Source: Tritrichomonas musculus
Taxonomy: Eukaryota; Parabasalia; Tritrichomonadida; Tritrichomonadidae
DNA: 64,000 bases
Direction of reading: 5' to 3'
Assembly: GCA_039105265.1 (NCBI GenBank)
Contig: JAPFFF010000015.1
Span: 3,348,001-3,412,000 of the forward strand
This document shows positions 20,111-31,200 of the stretch, piece after piece (positions within the stretch are counted from its first letter, which is position 1; every line of letters starts with the position of its first letter). The notes beneath the pieces are model-generated. The model worked only from the letters and a program-made list of their open reading frames with translations. It was not told where the DNA came from and did not search any database. A program made the position numbers and the translations under genes.

Positions 20111-20207
20111 TTTACTTAAAAAAAGCTATATATACGTTAATTATATAATAATATCAAATATTTATAAATTAATTTTTTTTATTTATTTCAATATTTCCCA
20201 GAAATTG

Positions 20208-22084
20208 TCACAGGAATATCAAGAATAAGAACCAAGGAGAATTATGAATTAATCCAATAGGTTTCCATTCGAGCTTGGTAAAATACTCTGGAAAAGGAAA
20301 TTGAATAGAATCTAAAAAGACTTCCCTCTTAATTTCACTGGTATCATCACAAAAGAGCAACTAAATACAAATCCGTAATTTATTTTAATGTTTAAGTTTT
20401 CATCAAGTTCTACAATTTCAAGCTCATCTGAAAAACTAAGAGCATCTTCACTTATTCTAGTAACTTTTGAAGGGATGAAGATGCTTTTAATAGAGGAAAA
20501 CACGAATGCAAAATGATCAATTGCAACTAATTGAGAATTTTCAGGAATATATATGCTTTCTAATTGAGTGCACATGAAAAAAGCACTATCGCCAATTGAT
20601 TCAATGCTACTAAGCAACGAAATACTCTGTAATGATGAGTAAGCAAAAGCATTTGAAGCAATTCTCTTAATGTTAGGAGGAAACGACATAACGGTTTTAA
20701 TATCCCTGTTAACAAAAACTAAAGTGTCAAAATCTTTACTTTTTGAATTAGTTTTTCCAACGATCATTTTATCATTGAATTTTTTAAAAAATTGATTTTT
20801 TGGATCAATTTCTATAACTCGTAGTTTTTCAGCCCTAGAGATCCATCTGTTTGAAAGTGTAGATACACTTGCTGGAATTGTCATACGTTCAATCTTTGTC
20901 TTATAGAAAGAAACTGGCCCAATAATTTTCAATTCAGAATCTGGTGAAAATTCAATGTGTCGAAGATTTTTACAATTATGGAAAACGCCTTCACAAAGTT
21001 CTGTGACATTCTGTGGAATGTAAATTTGTGTAATTAATGAATATGAAAGTGCATATGATGCTATAATTTTAATTTCAGGTGGGATTATTATTGAATTAAC
21101 GTTTCGATTCACAAAAACTAGTATATCAAATATGTCACTTTTTTGATCGCTTTTTCCAACGATCATATTTTCATTATATTTTTTAAAATATTGATTATTT
21201 TCCATTATTTTTATTTCTATCAAATTTTTTAGACCATCGCACCATCCTGATTCTAATTCACGTAAATTTGATGGAAAAACAAGTTTTTCAATTTTGGTTT
21301 CAGAAAAAGGCATTCTTTCTATTTTTTGAAGTTCAGAATCAGGATCAATTTCAATTTTCTCGAGTGAATCGCATTGATAAAAACAATTCTTTTCAATTTT
21401 TATAACATGTTTTGGAATAGAAATTGATCTAATTGAAACCATATGAAATGCTTTTTTACCAATTTTTCGAAGTTCTGAATTTGGATGAAATATAACTTTT
21501 TGAAGGTTAACACAAAATTGAAAAGCACTCTCACAAATATCTGTGACATGTTGAGGAATTTCAATGCTTTCTATTGATGACAATGAAAATGAAAACGCGT
21601 CAATTTTCTTGATAAATGATGGAATTGTAACTTTTTCAATGTCTCGTCGTACAAAAAGAAGTGCATCATATTCATCATTATCTGAATTTGATTTTCCAAT
21701 GATCATTTTGTCATCAATATTCATAAAATTCTTATTATTTGGCTGTATTGTTACTTTTTTCAATTCTTTCGTTTCGGCACACCATCCTCTTTTGAGACAG
21801 AGGAGGCTAGATGGTAATGAAAGGTGTCTAATATTTGAACCGTTAAATGCATTCGATTCAATTGTGTGTAATTCTGAATTTGGGGCAAATTCAATTGATT
21901 CTACATTTGAACCATGGAAAGATCTCTCCTCAATTCTATTAATAATGTATTCTTGGTTATTGTGAAAAATTGATCTAGGAATAAAAACAGCACCACATGC
22001 ACTATTATTATCGCATATATTTGCTGTCTTTGTATCATCATTTAATTTAAAAACAATATTATTTATGGTGATTTTTACACTCAT
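20208..22084 (-). CDS. BspA-type LRR_5 protein; frame shifts near the 3' end
   Basis: The main frame (20312-22084) encodes 590 residues of ~23-residue LRR_5 repeats (consensus SIxIPxxVxxIxxxAFxxCxxLxxVxF), with an intercalated module repeated three times (LFVRRDIEKVTIP; LVFVNRNVNSIIIP; LVFVNRDIKTVMSF). No signal peptide or TM segment is visible, so it may be cytosolic or secreted by another route. Near 20350 the main frame becomes unconvincing and stops at TAG (20312). Another frame runs on in protein-like sequence to TGA at 20208 (EVFLDSIQFPFPEYFTKLEW, then a hydrophobic end PWFLFLIFL). I read this as a frameshift that separated the original ~45-residue tail, unless the base count there is wrong. 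Role: ligand-binding solenoid by family. Confidence 0.7.
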
Positions 22085-22360
22085 ATAATTTTTGAATATT
22101 TTGATTGAATAATAAAAATAAAGTTTTCAAAAATTGAATAAAATTTTCAACCTTTCTAAAAATTTTCAAACAAAAATTCTTCGAATTTGTGAGATCGCTT
22201 CAAAAAAAAAAAAAAAATTGAATGGAAAAAATAAAAAAAGTTCCGTGTAAACAATCTACCATATTTTCACATTCAGTTTTTAAGTAAGTATTTAATTCTG
22301 ACCAAGAATTTGAAATAAAATCAAATAAGGTCAAAATAAAATACTTATAAGTAAATAATA

Positions 22361-22760
22361 TGCAAGAAACTGCATTGGAGCATAATGTATATGAAATACC
22401 AATCGAAGACTATGAAGAAGACATGAATACGGAGTCATCAAAAGATAAGAATAAGAAGACATGAATACTGATGAATTTGATATTCTTTTATTTGTAAAAA
22501 TGATATCGAAGAAATTTCTCTTCCATCAAATCTAAAAATTATTGGATCATATTCATTTTCAAAATCACATATCAAAGAGATTTTTATTCCACCAACTGTT
22601 ACAAAAATAAATAATAATGCATTTTATTTATGTGAAAATCTTGTAAAAGTTGAAATTCCATAGAATTCTAATTTAGAAATTATTGGTGGATATGCATTTG
22701 CAAGTACACATATTGAAGAAATATTTATTCCGCCAAGTGTTATAATCAACAGTATATTGA
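22361..22760 (+). pseudogene. LRR_5 gene fragment
   Basis: On the plus strand, 22466-22755 reads as LRR_5 sequence: DEFDILLFVKN, then EEISLPSNLKIIGSYSFSKS and IKEIFIPPTVTKINNNAFYL. It is broken by a one-base deletion in an A run near 22500 and a TAG at 22661-22663 inside EIP-x-NSNLEIIGGYAF. A short Met-initiated lead (MQETALEHNVYEIP) at 22361 precedes it. It resembles the neighbouring 590-residue LRR gene but lies in opposite orientation. It is a scrap of the family without start-to-stop continuity. Confidence 0.65.
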
Positions 22761-22956
22761 TTATATATCCCCAGTTTTCAATGGCTGGTAGTATCACTAT
22801 GCTCATGAATGACCCCTTTGAAAATAATCGGTTTCCCGTTAAAAAGTAAACGAGAAATTTTTTGTGGAGTTAATAAAATCGATCTAAAAAAAAAAAAAAA
22901 AAAAAACATATAACGGATTTTATGGAAATGTTATATAAAAAATTTATAAGTTTATT

Positions 22957-23470
22957 ATGAAATCCAGTTTTCATGAACTTGAATCGGTATCGTTAAAAAA
23001 TCCTGTTAAAATGACAAATCATCTCTTCAATAAGATCATTGATATTTTTGTTTTTAGACATATTTCGAAAAATAATATTCAAGATATAGATATTAACAGA
23101 AAAAGTATTCAATCAAAGATAATTATCATTGATAAATATGAAGAATTCGAAAATGAATATTTTCAAATTTGTTTTGATTATTTCTTCTTCATCATTGACA
23201 CGACAAACATATTTTTAATCAAAGAATTTTTTGAGCAAAATTTAGATTCAACATTTTATTCACTATCAGCAGATGTAGCAGATATTTTATCCAACAAATT
23301 AGGAATAAAGCCCAAAAACATTATTTTTGAGGACTCATTTTTTGAAGAAGAGATATCTAATTTTTGTAAAAATTTTCGAGTATTGAATCAAAATCTTAAA
23401 AAAGTTTGGAATCATATTCAAAGGTGTTTAGCTGGCTTTTTGATCAAGAAAGGATATTCTAATTCGTGTT
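22957..23470 (+). pseudogene. Truncated N-terminus of a kinase-Sel1 protein
   Basis: The open frame runs 22957-23544 (195 codons). The first ~170 residues match the N-terminal region of the kinase-Sel1 protein at 12748: both contain the pattern F(F/Q)I(I)CF...(F/L)(F/L)I(I/L)..., a FLEE/FEEEIS segment, and the closing motif W(K/N)xIxxC(I/L)(S/A)G(Y/F)LIK. After about 23470 the match ends where the 28-bp minisatellite begins, and the kinase and Sel1 parts are absent. The sequence itself has no internal stop, so this is a clean truncation, not slow decay. A short product could still be made. Confidence 0.65.
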
Positions 23471-23557
23471 TTGACCGGATGAGAGCCTATGGGAGTAGTA
23501 TATATAAATGGCGTGATTTTTTAACGTCCCTTCGGGTCCGTTAAAACATCCCTCCAT

Positions 23558-23809
23558 TTATCGGCCAGAAACGACTTTTTGAATAGATATAAGGTCATCG
23601 AACTTTTTGAGAGCTTGTTTGTCCGGCCAGATAATTCAATAGGTATCTGTCCGGCCAAGAGATTGAGAGGTAATTTGGGGTTTGAACTTTTTGATAAGAT
23701 ATCTGTCCGGCCAAGAAATTGAGAAGATATCTGTCCGGCCAAGAAATTGAGAAGGTATATGGCCTTTGAACTTTTTGAGAAGGTATTAGGTCATTGAACT
23801 TTTTGATAG
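23558..23809. repeat. 28-bp minisatellite, nine units of two alternating types
   Basis: Nine consecutive units of exactly 28 bp start at 23558, 23586, 23614, 23642, 23670, 23698, 23726, 23754 and 23782. One type contains TGTCCGGCCAAGAAATTGAG; the other contains GGTCATTGAACTTTTTGA in the same place. The order is roughly mixed-B-A-A-B-A-A-B-B. Two units (23698 and 23726) are identical. CCGGCC makes the array locally GC-rich. Being 28 bp, it is out of frame with coding. Confidence 0.85.
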
Positions 23810-23888
23810 AGCTCATTGAAAAAATATTCATAGAGATGATTAAAAAGTTAATTGTTTATTGAATCAAATCTTATCGTCATCATTTTTT

Positions 23889-24353
23889 TTACTTTTTACT
23901 TTTTGAATCGACTTTTGGCTGCTCAATAAGAGACTTCATTGCGCTTGTGAAATACTTCCGGAATTCAATTTCGTTGTTTCTTGCTTCTAATTTTCGAATT
24001 AATCTTGATATTTTCCTGATACTCACTAATATTTTAAGCATATGTTCGCCGGCGGTTTTCTCAAAATATTCTTGTTTTGTTGGGTCTTTTAGGTGTGAAA
24101 TAACGCTGCATGTTTTATTAACGTCTCCTTCCAGTACCTTAAAATATTGATTCAGAGTATATATAATATCAGCGGTTGATTTTTCAAGAACACAGTCAGC
24201 ATCATTTTCATTATCAATTCGGTTAATAAGCCATTCTTTTTGCTGAGGATACATCTCTTTTTCATTCAAAACGTACTGAATAAACTTTTGCTTTTCAGAT
24301 TCATCTGGGACATAAAAATATGATGAAGCAAGGAAGACTAAAAATGGAAGCAT
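23889..24353 (-). CDS. Small putative secreted protein, unrecognised
   Basis: The 154-residue protein opens with a hydrophobic segment (MLPFLVFLASSYFYV) that looks like a cleavable signal peptide, followed by a charged helical body with two cysteines (DADCVLEK and NKTCSVIS) that could form a disulfide. It ends in a basic tail DSKSKK. I do not recognise a family. An exact TCACTT initiator lies 7-12 nt upstream of the ATG, which supports it being a real transcribed gene despite its size. Likely secreted or ER-resident (no KDEL). It sits back-to-back with the Gln-rich gene at 24496. Confidence 0.65.
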   Translation of the reverse strand: MLPFLVFLASSYFYVPDESEKQKFIQYVLNEKEMYPQQKEWLINRIDNENDADCVLEKSTADIIYTLNQYFKVLEGDVNKTCSVISHLKDPTKQEYFEKTAGEHMLKILVSIRKISRLIRKLEARNNEIEFRKYFTSAMKSLIEQPKVDSKSKK

Positions 24354-24359
24354 TAATAA

Positions 24360-24365
24360 AAGTGA
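24360..24365 (-). promoter_or_regulatory. Initiator TCACTT of the small secreted protein gene
   Basis: Minus-strand TCACTT immediately upstream of the ATG at 24351-24353, matching TCAYTW. Confidence 0.55.
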
Positions 24366-24495
24366 TATAAAATTAATATCATATAATATTTGTGTTTTGT
24401 GAGTGCCTCGTCAAGTATAAAAATAAAAAATTTTTTTTACTACTTTTTTACCCTATTCTTATTTTTTTTATTCTTCAAGAAAAACATTATCGAAA

Positions 24496-26463
24496 ATGTC
24501 TTGGATGAACAATGATAGTGGTGAATTCGTTACTTGGGGTGTTGATGACCCAGATTTTCATAACTCTATTCTACAACAAGGTGAACAGTTATTTCAGCAA
24601 CTAGCTCAACAACAACAAGCTCAAGAACAAGAAGCTCAACCCCAACAACAAGCTCAACCCCAACAACAAGCTCAACAACAATATCAGCCTCAACAACCAC
24701 AACAATATATTGACACAGCGCCAGATATCGATCAAGATGAAGCACAATATCTCGCGGCATATCAAAACATGAATGTTGCTGATGTATCGACAGAAGTAAT
24801 CACAAAATTGCGGGATGTAGTTAGTGTATGGATCCCAGAATGGTATAACGAAATCAAAACCTCCATTGACAAACAAAGTTTTCCTAACTATATCAAATTT
24901 TATTTCCTTCGACTTCTTATTGAATATTATACTGGGAATTATCTTTTAGGAAAAGAACTGACACCAGCACAAGCAGCAGCACAAGTAAAACAAACATTCT
25001 TGAATGGAAATAGTTTAAGAGACGCCGTTGGAGCTGTCCAAACAGTGAGATATCAACAAATCGTGAATCTGCCATTAAACAATGTTATTTTGGAACATAC
25101 TGGTTTGACAGAGGAGGAAGCTCATGTATTTTTCAAATTTTGGAAGAAAAATAAGCAAAAACCTGACTTTTGGGAATCTTACAAGACTCAATTTTATACA
25201 GAGAAATATGTTTTTGGAGATAATGCATATCAAATTAACTTATCATATGTCCAATTAGCGAGCACCTTCTTGGGTGATAATATGGGTAAGCTACATACTG
25301 ACTGGAGAAATCTGAACGAAACTTCAAATGGATTAAATATTTTACGAAGTCTACATCTATCTATTTTTGAAAATGAGGATTTTCAACCATCCTTTATCGA
25401 TTTTTGGACACAAGGAAAAGGGGATGACGCTCAAATGATTAAGGAAAATCTTGATTTTGAAAAACTCATGCATGCGATCCGAGGAGAAATCGGAATAAAT
25501 GACTTTTTATCAGTCCAAGGTACGACAACAATAATATCACATAACCTTCCATTCAAAAATTTGGAAAAAGCAATATTAACTCTCCAAGCTTCTGGTGAGA
25601 GAATAACTGCTGAAAATGTCGCAAAACAATATTTTGCTTTAGGAGCTGATTATCAAAAATTAAAAGAAATTGCAGAAATTCGTGCTAGACTTGCTGAATT
25701 GAAACGACACGGAACCCTCCAAGCAAGAGCAATGCTAAAGACAATGATAAGAGATAAAGATAAATTTTGGGAGAGATTTAATATCAGTAATCAACTTCCT
25801 GAGAATCTCCAACATTATTTCAATGATCTTGAAAACAGCATCAGAGCACAAAGACATGACTTTATGGAACGAGAATTCCAATTTGCGGATGACAATAGAG
25901 ACGGCGATGAAAATAAATGGTTCGAAGAACAAATCACAATTCTCATGAAATCTTTGGATGAAACAAACGACAAATTACGAAATTCTTTGAAAGAGAAAGA
26001 AGCTCAAGCTTCAAATGGAGCAAAAACAACAATAATAAACGTTGAAAAAATTCTTCAAGATGCTATAGCAAAAAGGAATGCGATTATAGATGAGATCAAG
26101 AATGGGAATATCAAAAGAGATGCTGTCAAAGATATGTTAAAAGCAAAAAATCCTGAGGTTACAAATAAAGAAATTGAGGAAGAAGCAGAAAAATATAAAG
26201 ATAAAGATGTTGATACTGCCAAAATGATGATAGAAAATGAAAAACAATTATCAGAAAATCAATGGTTAGATGTTTATAATTATTTTGCTAAAGTAATGTG
26301 GGGAATCAGAAAACATGTCACAGGACAAAATGGTGAAGTTATCGAAATTCCTTTACTAACATATTCTGACCCGGAACAAAAAACAATACCAGAAGATCAA
26401 TATAAAAAATTAGAACCAGAAGATAAAAAAAATATCATTGAATTTTTCATCAAGTTCTTCTAA
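24496..26463 (+). CDS. Gln-rich, all-helical protein of unknown function
   Basis: The 655-residue protein begins MSWMNNDSGEFVTWGVDD, then carries a Gln/Ala/Pro low-complexity stretch (residues ~30-75, built from QPQQQA units), and then ~570 residues of predicted alpha-helix with regular aromatic spacing (WIPEWYNEIK, FFKFWKKNKQK, ENKWFEEQITILMKSLDE) and charged, coiled-coil-prone segments toward the end (NKEIEEEAEKYKDKD). No signal peptide, TM segment or catalytic motif is seen. Codon use is like the neighbours but slightly richer in C-ending codons. I do not recognise the family. The 3' end overlaps the end of the convergent RBR gene by 54 bp. Confidence 0.75.
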   Translation: MSWMNNDSGEFVTWGVDDPDFHNSILQQGEQLFQQLAQQQQAQEQEAQPQQQAQPQQQAQQQYQPQQPQQYIDTAPDIDQDEAQYLAAYQNMNVADVSTEVITKLRDVVSVWIPEWYNEIKTSIDKQSFPNYIKFYFLRLLIEYYTGNYLLGKELTPAQAAAQVKQTFLNGNSLRDAVGAVQTVRYQQIVNLPLNNVILEHTGLTEEEAHVFFKFWKKNKQKPDFWESYKTQFYTEKYVFGDNAYQINLSYVQLASTFLGDNMGKLHTDWRNLNETSNGLNILRSLHLSIFENEDFQPSFIDFWTQGKGDDAQMIKENLDFEKLMHAIRGEIGINDFLSVQGTTTIISHNLPFKNLEKAILTLQASGERITAENVAKQYFALGADYQKLKEIAEIRARLAELKRHGTLQARAMLKTMIRDKDKFWERFNISNQLPENLQHYFNDLENSIRAQRHDFMEREFQFADDNRDGDENKWFEEQITILMKSLDETNDKLRNSLKEKEAQASNGAKTTIINVEKILQDAIAKRNAIIDEIKNGNIKRDAVKDMLKAKNPEVTNKEIEEEAEKYKDKDVDTAKMMIENEKQLSENQWLDVYNYFAKVMWGIRKHVTGQNGEVIEIPLLTYSDPEQKTIPEDQYKKLEPEDKKNIIEFFIKFF

Positions 26464-28206
26464 TTGGAAAATACTTTTAGCTCTCTCATATGCAAATTGA
26501 CGATTTATGTGACTTCGTATTATTGCCCATTGATCATTGTCAACAACTTTTTGATATTGATCATAATATTTTTTCCATTTATTGTAATAATTAGCTTTTA
26601 TACAATTTAATGGAGGCATTTTATATGTTTGATCAATATTTCCATTGTTATTTGTATTAGCATTATCATTTGTATTAACATTGTTATTTGTATTAGCATT
26701 ATCATCAAGATTTTCATCTGAATTATCTGTAATAAAATTCAAATCATCTGTTTCTTCAATATTAATATCAAGATTTTCATTTGAATTATCTTTTTCACTT
26801 TTTCTTTCTCTAGTTTGTTTCTGATCAATCATAATTTTTTTTGAATATTTTTCGAAAGGCTGATGAAAACAAAGAAAAGAAATATTCAATTTCTCAATAA
26901 ATTCATCCAATTCATTTTTGATCATATTTTTTTCCTCCTCTCTTGCTTTTACTTTAATTTCATGATCAATAATTTTCTGAGAAATTGTGAACTTGATGAA
27001 TTTTTTGAATATTGGATTATCATCGCCTATATTTTTTAATTTAGTATTCAAGTTATTTATTTCATTTATTTCATTATCATTTTTTTCTTTATGTTCATCA
27101 TCAAGGTTTTTAAGAAATTGTTCATGAACTGCTCTAACTTCATCTATGTGTTCAATTCTATAATCAAAGTTATCAATTTCTCTTTGAATCTATTTTTGCT
27201 GTTCATTGAAAATTTCTCTCATTTCATCAGGAAAATGATTCCATTCATCAAGTTTACCGCATTTGAGTGGAGGATGTGCATCACAGTGACAAAGCCAACA
27301 AATTTTTTTTCCACATTTACATGTTGCGACATTTCCTTGACCAAGACTATTAATTGTTATATAATTAGGGCATTTTGGTGCTGGGCATTTGATCATTTTT
27401 ATATCATTGTAAATTTGGTTTTCAATTATGCATTTCTGATATTGATCAGCAATTTCATCTCCACAAATCTTCAGCACATATGAGCATAAAATCTCAGCAT
27501 TACAATTATCAAAACGACAATGAATTGGTGTGATTTTAACTTTAGCATCATTCATTTGTACTTTTATTTCTTCTTTCCAGCAGTCAATGCAAAGTGAATG
27601 CCCACAATAATTTTGATACAATTCAACATCTTGACTGAAACAAATTGGACATTCACCATTTGACACCTTTTTAATACACAATTCGTTTTTCATACCAATT
27701 TCTGAAATGTGCAAGTCTTTCAACATGCTAAACAACAATTCATTTTTTTCAGCCAATTTTTCAATCAATCTCTTTTGATTCCAATTGAATTTCTTAAGAA
27801 GCAAGTATGACAAACCTTTAGATATTGACAATTTTGTTGAAATTTCATCGATTTGCTTAGTTATTTTGACTTTTAATGACTCTGTTGTATAAAAGTTTTC
27901 TTCATCTTCTTCTTCTTCGTGCTTTTCGTCTTTTCTCGATATTACTTCTTCTTCTTGATCGAAAAATTCAATTATTTCATCTTCATAGTCATCATCATCA
28001 TAATCAATAGGAATTTCGGTTTCGTTTTCTTTGAAGAAAAAGATATGATCAAATAGATTGTCGAAGTTTTCTGAATTGTATTCATAAATGGACATGTAAT
28101 CGTTTTGAAGTTGTACGTTATATGAAAGAGCTTCTTTTATGAGTTGAAATGCGTTTTCTGGATAATTTTGTGTTTTATTGTACTCCTCTTGTATCGTGCT
28201 GAGCAT
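26410..28206 (-). CDS. RBR-type E3 ubiquitin ligase-like gene interrupted by one in-frame UAG
   Basis: One frame runs from 28206 to 26410, broken only by TAG at 27190-27192. The first 338 residues have an acidic N-terminus, RING1 beginning CPICFSQ near residue 190 with CGHSLCIDCW, and an IBR domain (KCPAPKCPNY ... CKCGKKICWLCHC near 270-315). After the UAG the frame continues for ~260 residues with helical, Asn/Asp-repeat (NTNNNVNTNDNA) and final helical segments (RSHINRQFAYERAKSIFQ) resembling the Ariadne helical region. A RING2 with its catalytic Cys is missing, so thioester transfer is not expected. The product is either a 338-residue truncated protein or a 598-residue read-through protein. 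Bases 26410-26463 overlap the convergent gene. Confidence 0.75.
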
Positions 28207-28294
28207 TTCTTCATTTTTTTCATCTTGATTAATAGTGAAATATCACCAAAAGGAAAAATTATAAGAAATTAAATTAATGTTTATTTATTATTTT

Positions 28295-31200
28295 TTAAAA
28301 ATCATTAAACCAAATTGATATTAACCCAGAAGGAACCATAATAATTCCATTGGACTGAATGTTTGTATAATTAAATAGCTTCAATTTTGATTCTTCTCCG
28401 ATTTCAATTATCTGCAAATTATTACAACTTATGAATGCATTTTTATCGATATAAGTTACTGATGAAGGAATAAAAATGCTTCTTATTTGTGTACAATTAA
28501 AAGCATTATATCCGATAAAAACCAAATTAGAGCATTCAGTCAAATCCAAATCTTTAAGATTCTCGCAATATTCAAAAGATGATTCATCAATTTTTATGAC
28601 ACTTTTAGGAATCGAAATCCGAACAATGGCTGAATTTGAGAAAGCGAAAGAATCAATCAATTCCAATTTAGAATTTTCTTCAAAAATAACGCAACTTAAA
28701 TCGCTGTAATTAAAGGCGTTTGCGCAAATTTTTGTTACATTCGAAGGAATAGAAATTGATTCAATTCGAGTATCATAAAATGAATATTCACCTATGGTTT
28801 TTAGCATTGAATTAGGTGCAAATTCAATTTTCATAATAGGTGTGTTTTCAAAAATATTTCCACTTATTTCAATTACACTTTGTGGAATATAAATAGACTC
28901 CAAAGATGTATCACTGAACGCATTTTGTTTTATTATTTGAAGTTGCGAATCATCTGAAAATTCAACTTTTTGAAGATCCCTGCAACAATTAAATGCGCAA
29001 GGTGATATAATTCTAATAAATGATGGAATTATTGCTTCTTCAATGTCACGACGTGCAAAATATAGAATGTCAAAAACGTCACTTTTTAGATCTGATTTAC
29101 CAAGAAGATATTTGTCTTCATAAAAAACAAAATTTTTGTTTTTTGGAGAAATTTTAATTTCCATCAAATTTGATGATTCAACACACCAATTTTCTTTTAA
29201 TTCAACAAGATTTTCAGGAAAAGAGAAAATTTTTATTGGTGACTCAATAAAAACATCATTATTTATGCATTTAATTTCAGAATTTTTTGCAAATTCAACT
29301 TCTGTTAATGCAAAACAATTAGCAAAAGCATATGTTTGAATTTCTACAACACTCGATGGAATAACGATTTTGGTCAACGCCGTATAACCAAATGAATTTT
29401 CTTTGATTATTTTCAACTCTGAATTTTCTGAAAATTCGATTTTTTCTAGCTTATCGCAATAACCAAATGCAGATTTTCCGATTTCTTTGACATGCTGAGG
29501 AATTTTAATTGTTTTGATTTTAATGTCAAAAAAGGCTGAATCACCAATTATTTGAAGCTGCGAATCTTCCATAAAATCAACTTTATTGAGATTATCACAG
29601 GAGTTGAAAGCAGATGATGAAATAAATTTTATAAAAGATGGAACGATGGCCTCTTCAATGTCACGACGTACGAAATAAAGGACATCAAAAGTTTCACTTT
29701 TTATGTCTGATTTTCCAATGAGATATTTATCTTCATAATATTTGAAATTTTTGTTGTTTTGTGAAATTTTCACCTCAACCAAATTCGGTGTACTAATACA
29801 CCAGTTTTCTCCAAACTCTACTAAATTGTCAGGTATAGAAATACATGTAATTGATGAGCGTGAAAATAAAGATGGAATCGATTTAATTTGTAAATCATTT
29901 GATAAATCTAATTTTGTGAAATATTTGCATTTAGAAAACGCATTTTTTTGTATCTGATTAACATTTGATGGAATGGTTAAAGTTTCAATTGATGTTTCAT
30001 TAAATGCTGATTCTTCAATCACTTCTAATTCTGAATTTTCATCAAATTCAACACATTTAAGTATCTTACAACAATCAAATGATTTTTCACATATACGAAC
30101 AACATGAGATGGGATATAAATTTTGTTGATTTGTGTTGAAGTAAAAGCTAATTTATCAATTATTCTTAATTCAGAATCTTTTTGAAATTGTACATTGTTG
30201 AAAAAATTACTATATGCAAAAACACATTCGCCAATTCGAACCACACTTGATGGAATGGAAATACCGTCGAGATTATTATTTAAGAAAGCGTTATCATCAA
30301 TATTTTTTAGCTGAGAATTTTCTTCAAAATCAACATGTTTCATATTTGCACATGTAGAAAAACTCTCTTTTCCTATTACAATAACTTTTCGTGGAATCAA
30401 AATGCTTCGAATTTGAGATTGTTGAAACGCTTTCTCTCCAATCATCAATAATTGAGAGTCTTTTTGAATAACAACTTTATTAAGATGACTACAACCTTCA
30501 AAAGAAGAATCGCCAATAGCAACTACACTTCGTGGAATCAAGATGTTATTCAAAACAGTATAACCGAATGACTCAGCACCAATGATTTTCAACTTCGAAT
30601 TTTCTGAAAACTCAACTTTATTAAACAATTCGCATAGATAAAATGCTGAGTTACCGATTATTTTCACATTTGCAGGAATCGAAATTGATTTTAATTTTGT
30701 ACGTCTGAATGAACTATCGTCAATAATTTCAAGTTCTGAATCTTCTGAAAAAGTCAAATCAACTAAAGGACATTCATTAAATGCATAATAAGATATCTTT
30801 TTGACGTGTTTAGGTATATATATTGATCTCAATGATGAATGAGTAAAAGCATCATGGCTAATTATTTGTAGATTTGAATCGCCTGAAAATTCAACTTTTT
30901 TTAAGTTCTTGCAGAAATTGAATGCAAAAGGTGAAATGATTCTAATAAAAGGTGGAATTATGGCTTTTTCGATGTCACGACGTGCAAAATAGAGAATGTC
31001 AAAAATGTCACTTTTTCGATCTGATTTTCCAATAAGATATTTATCTTCGTAAAAAATCAAATTTTTATTTTTAGGTGAAATTTTCACCTTCGTTAATTTC
31101 ACTGTTTGTGCACACCATGCATCGCTAAATTCAAAAACATTGTCTGGTATTGAAACTTCTTCTAAATTGTCGCATCCAATATCTGCATCAAACTTTTCTA

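Noticed and set aside
23558-23809. CRISPR-like array
   Set aside because: Units are contiguous 28-bp repeats with no unique spacers, in a eukaryotic sequence; it is a minisatellite.
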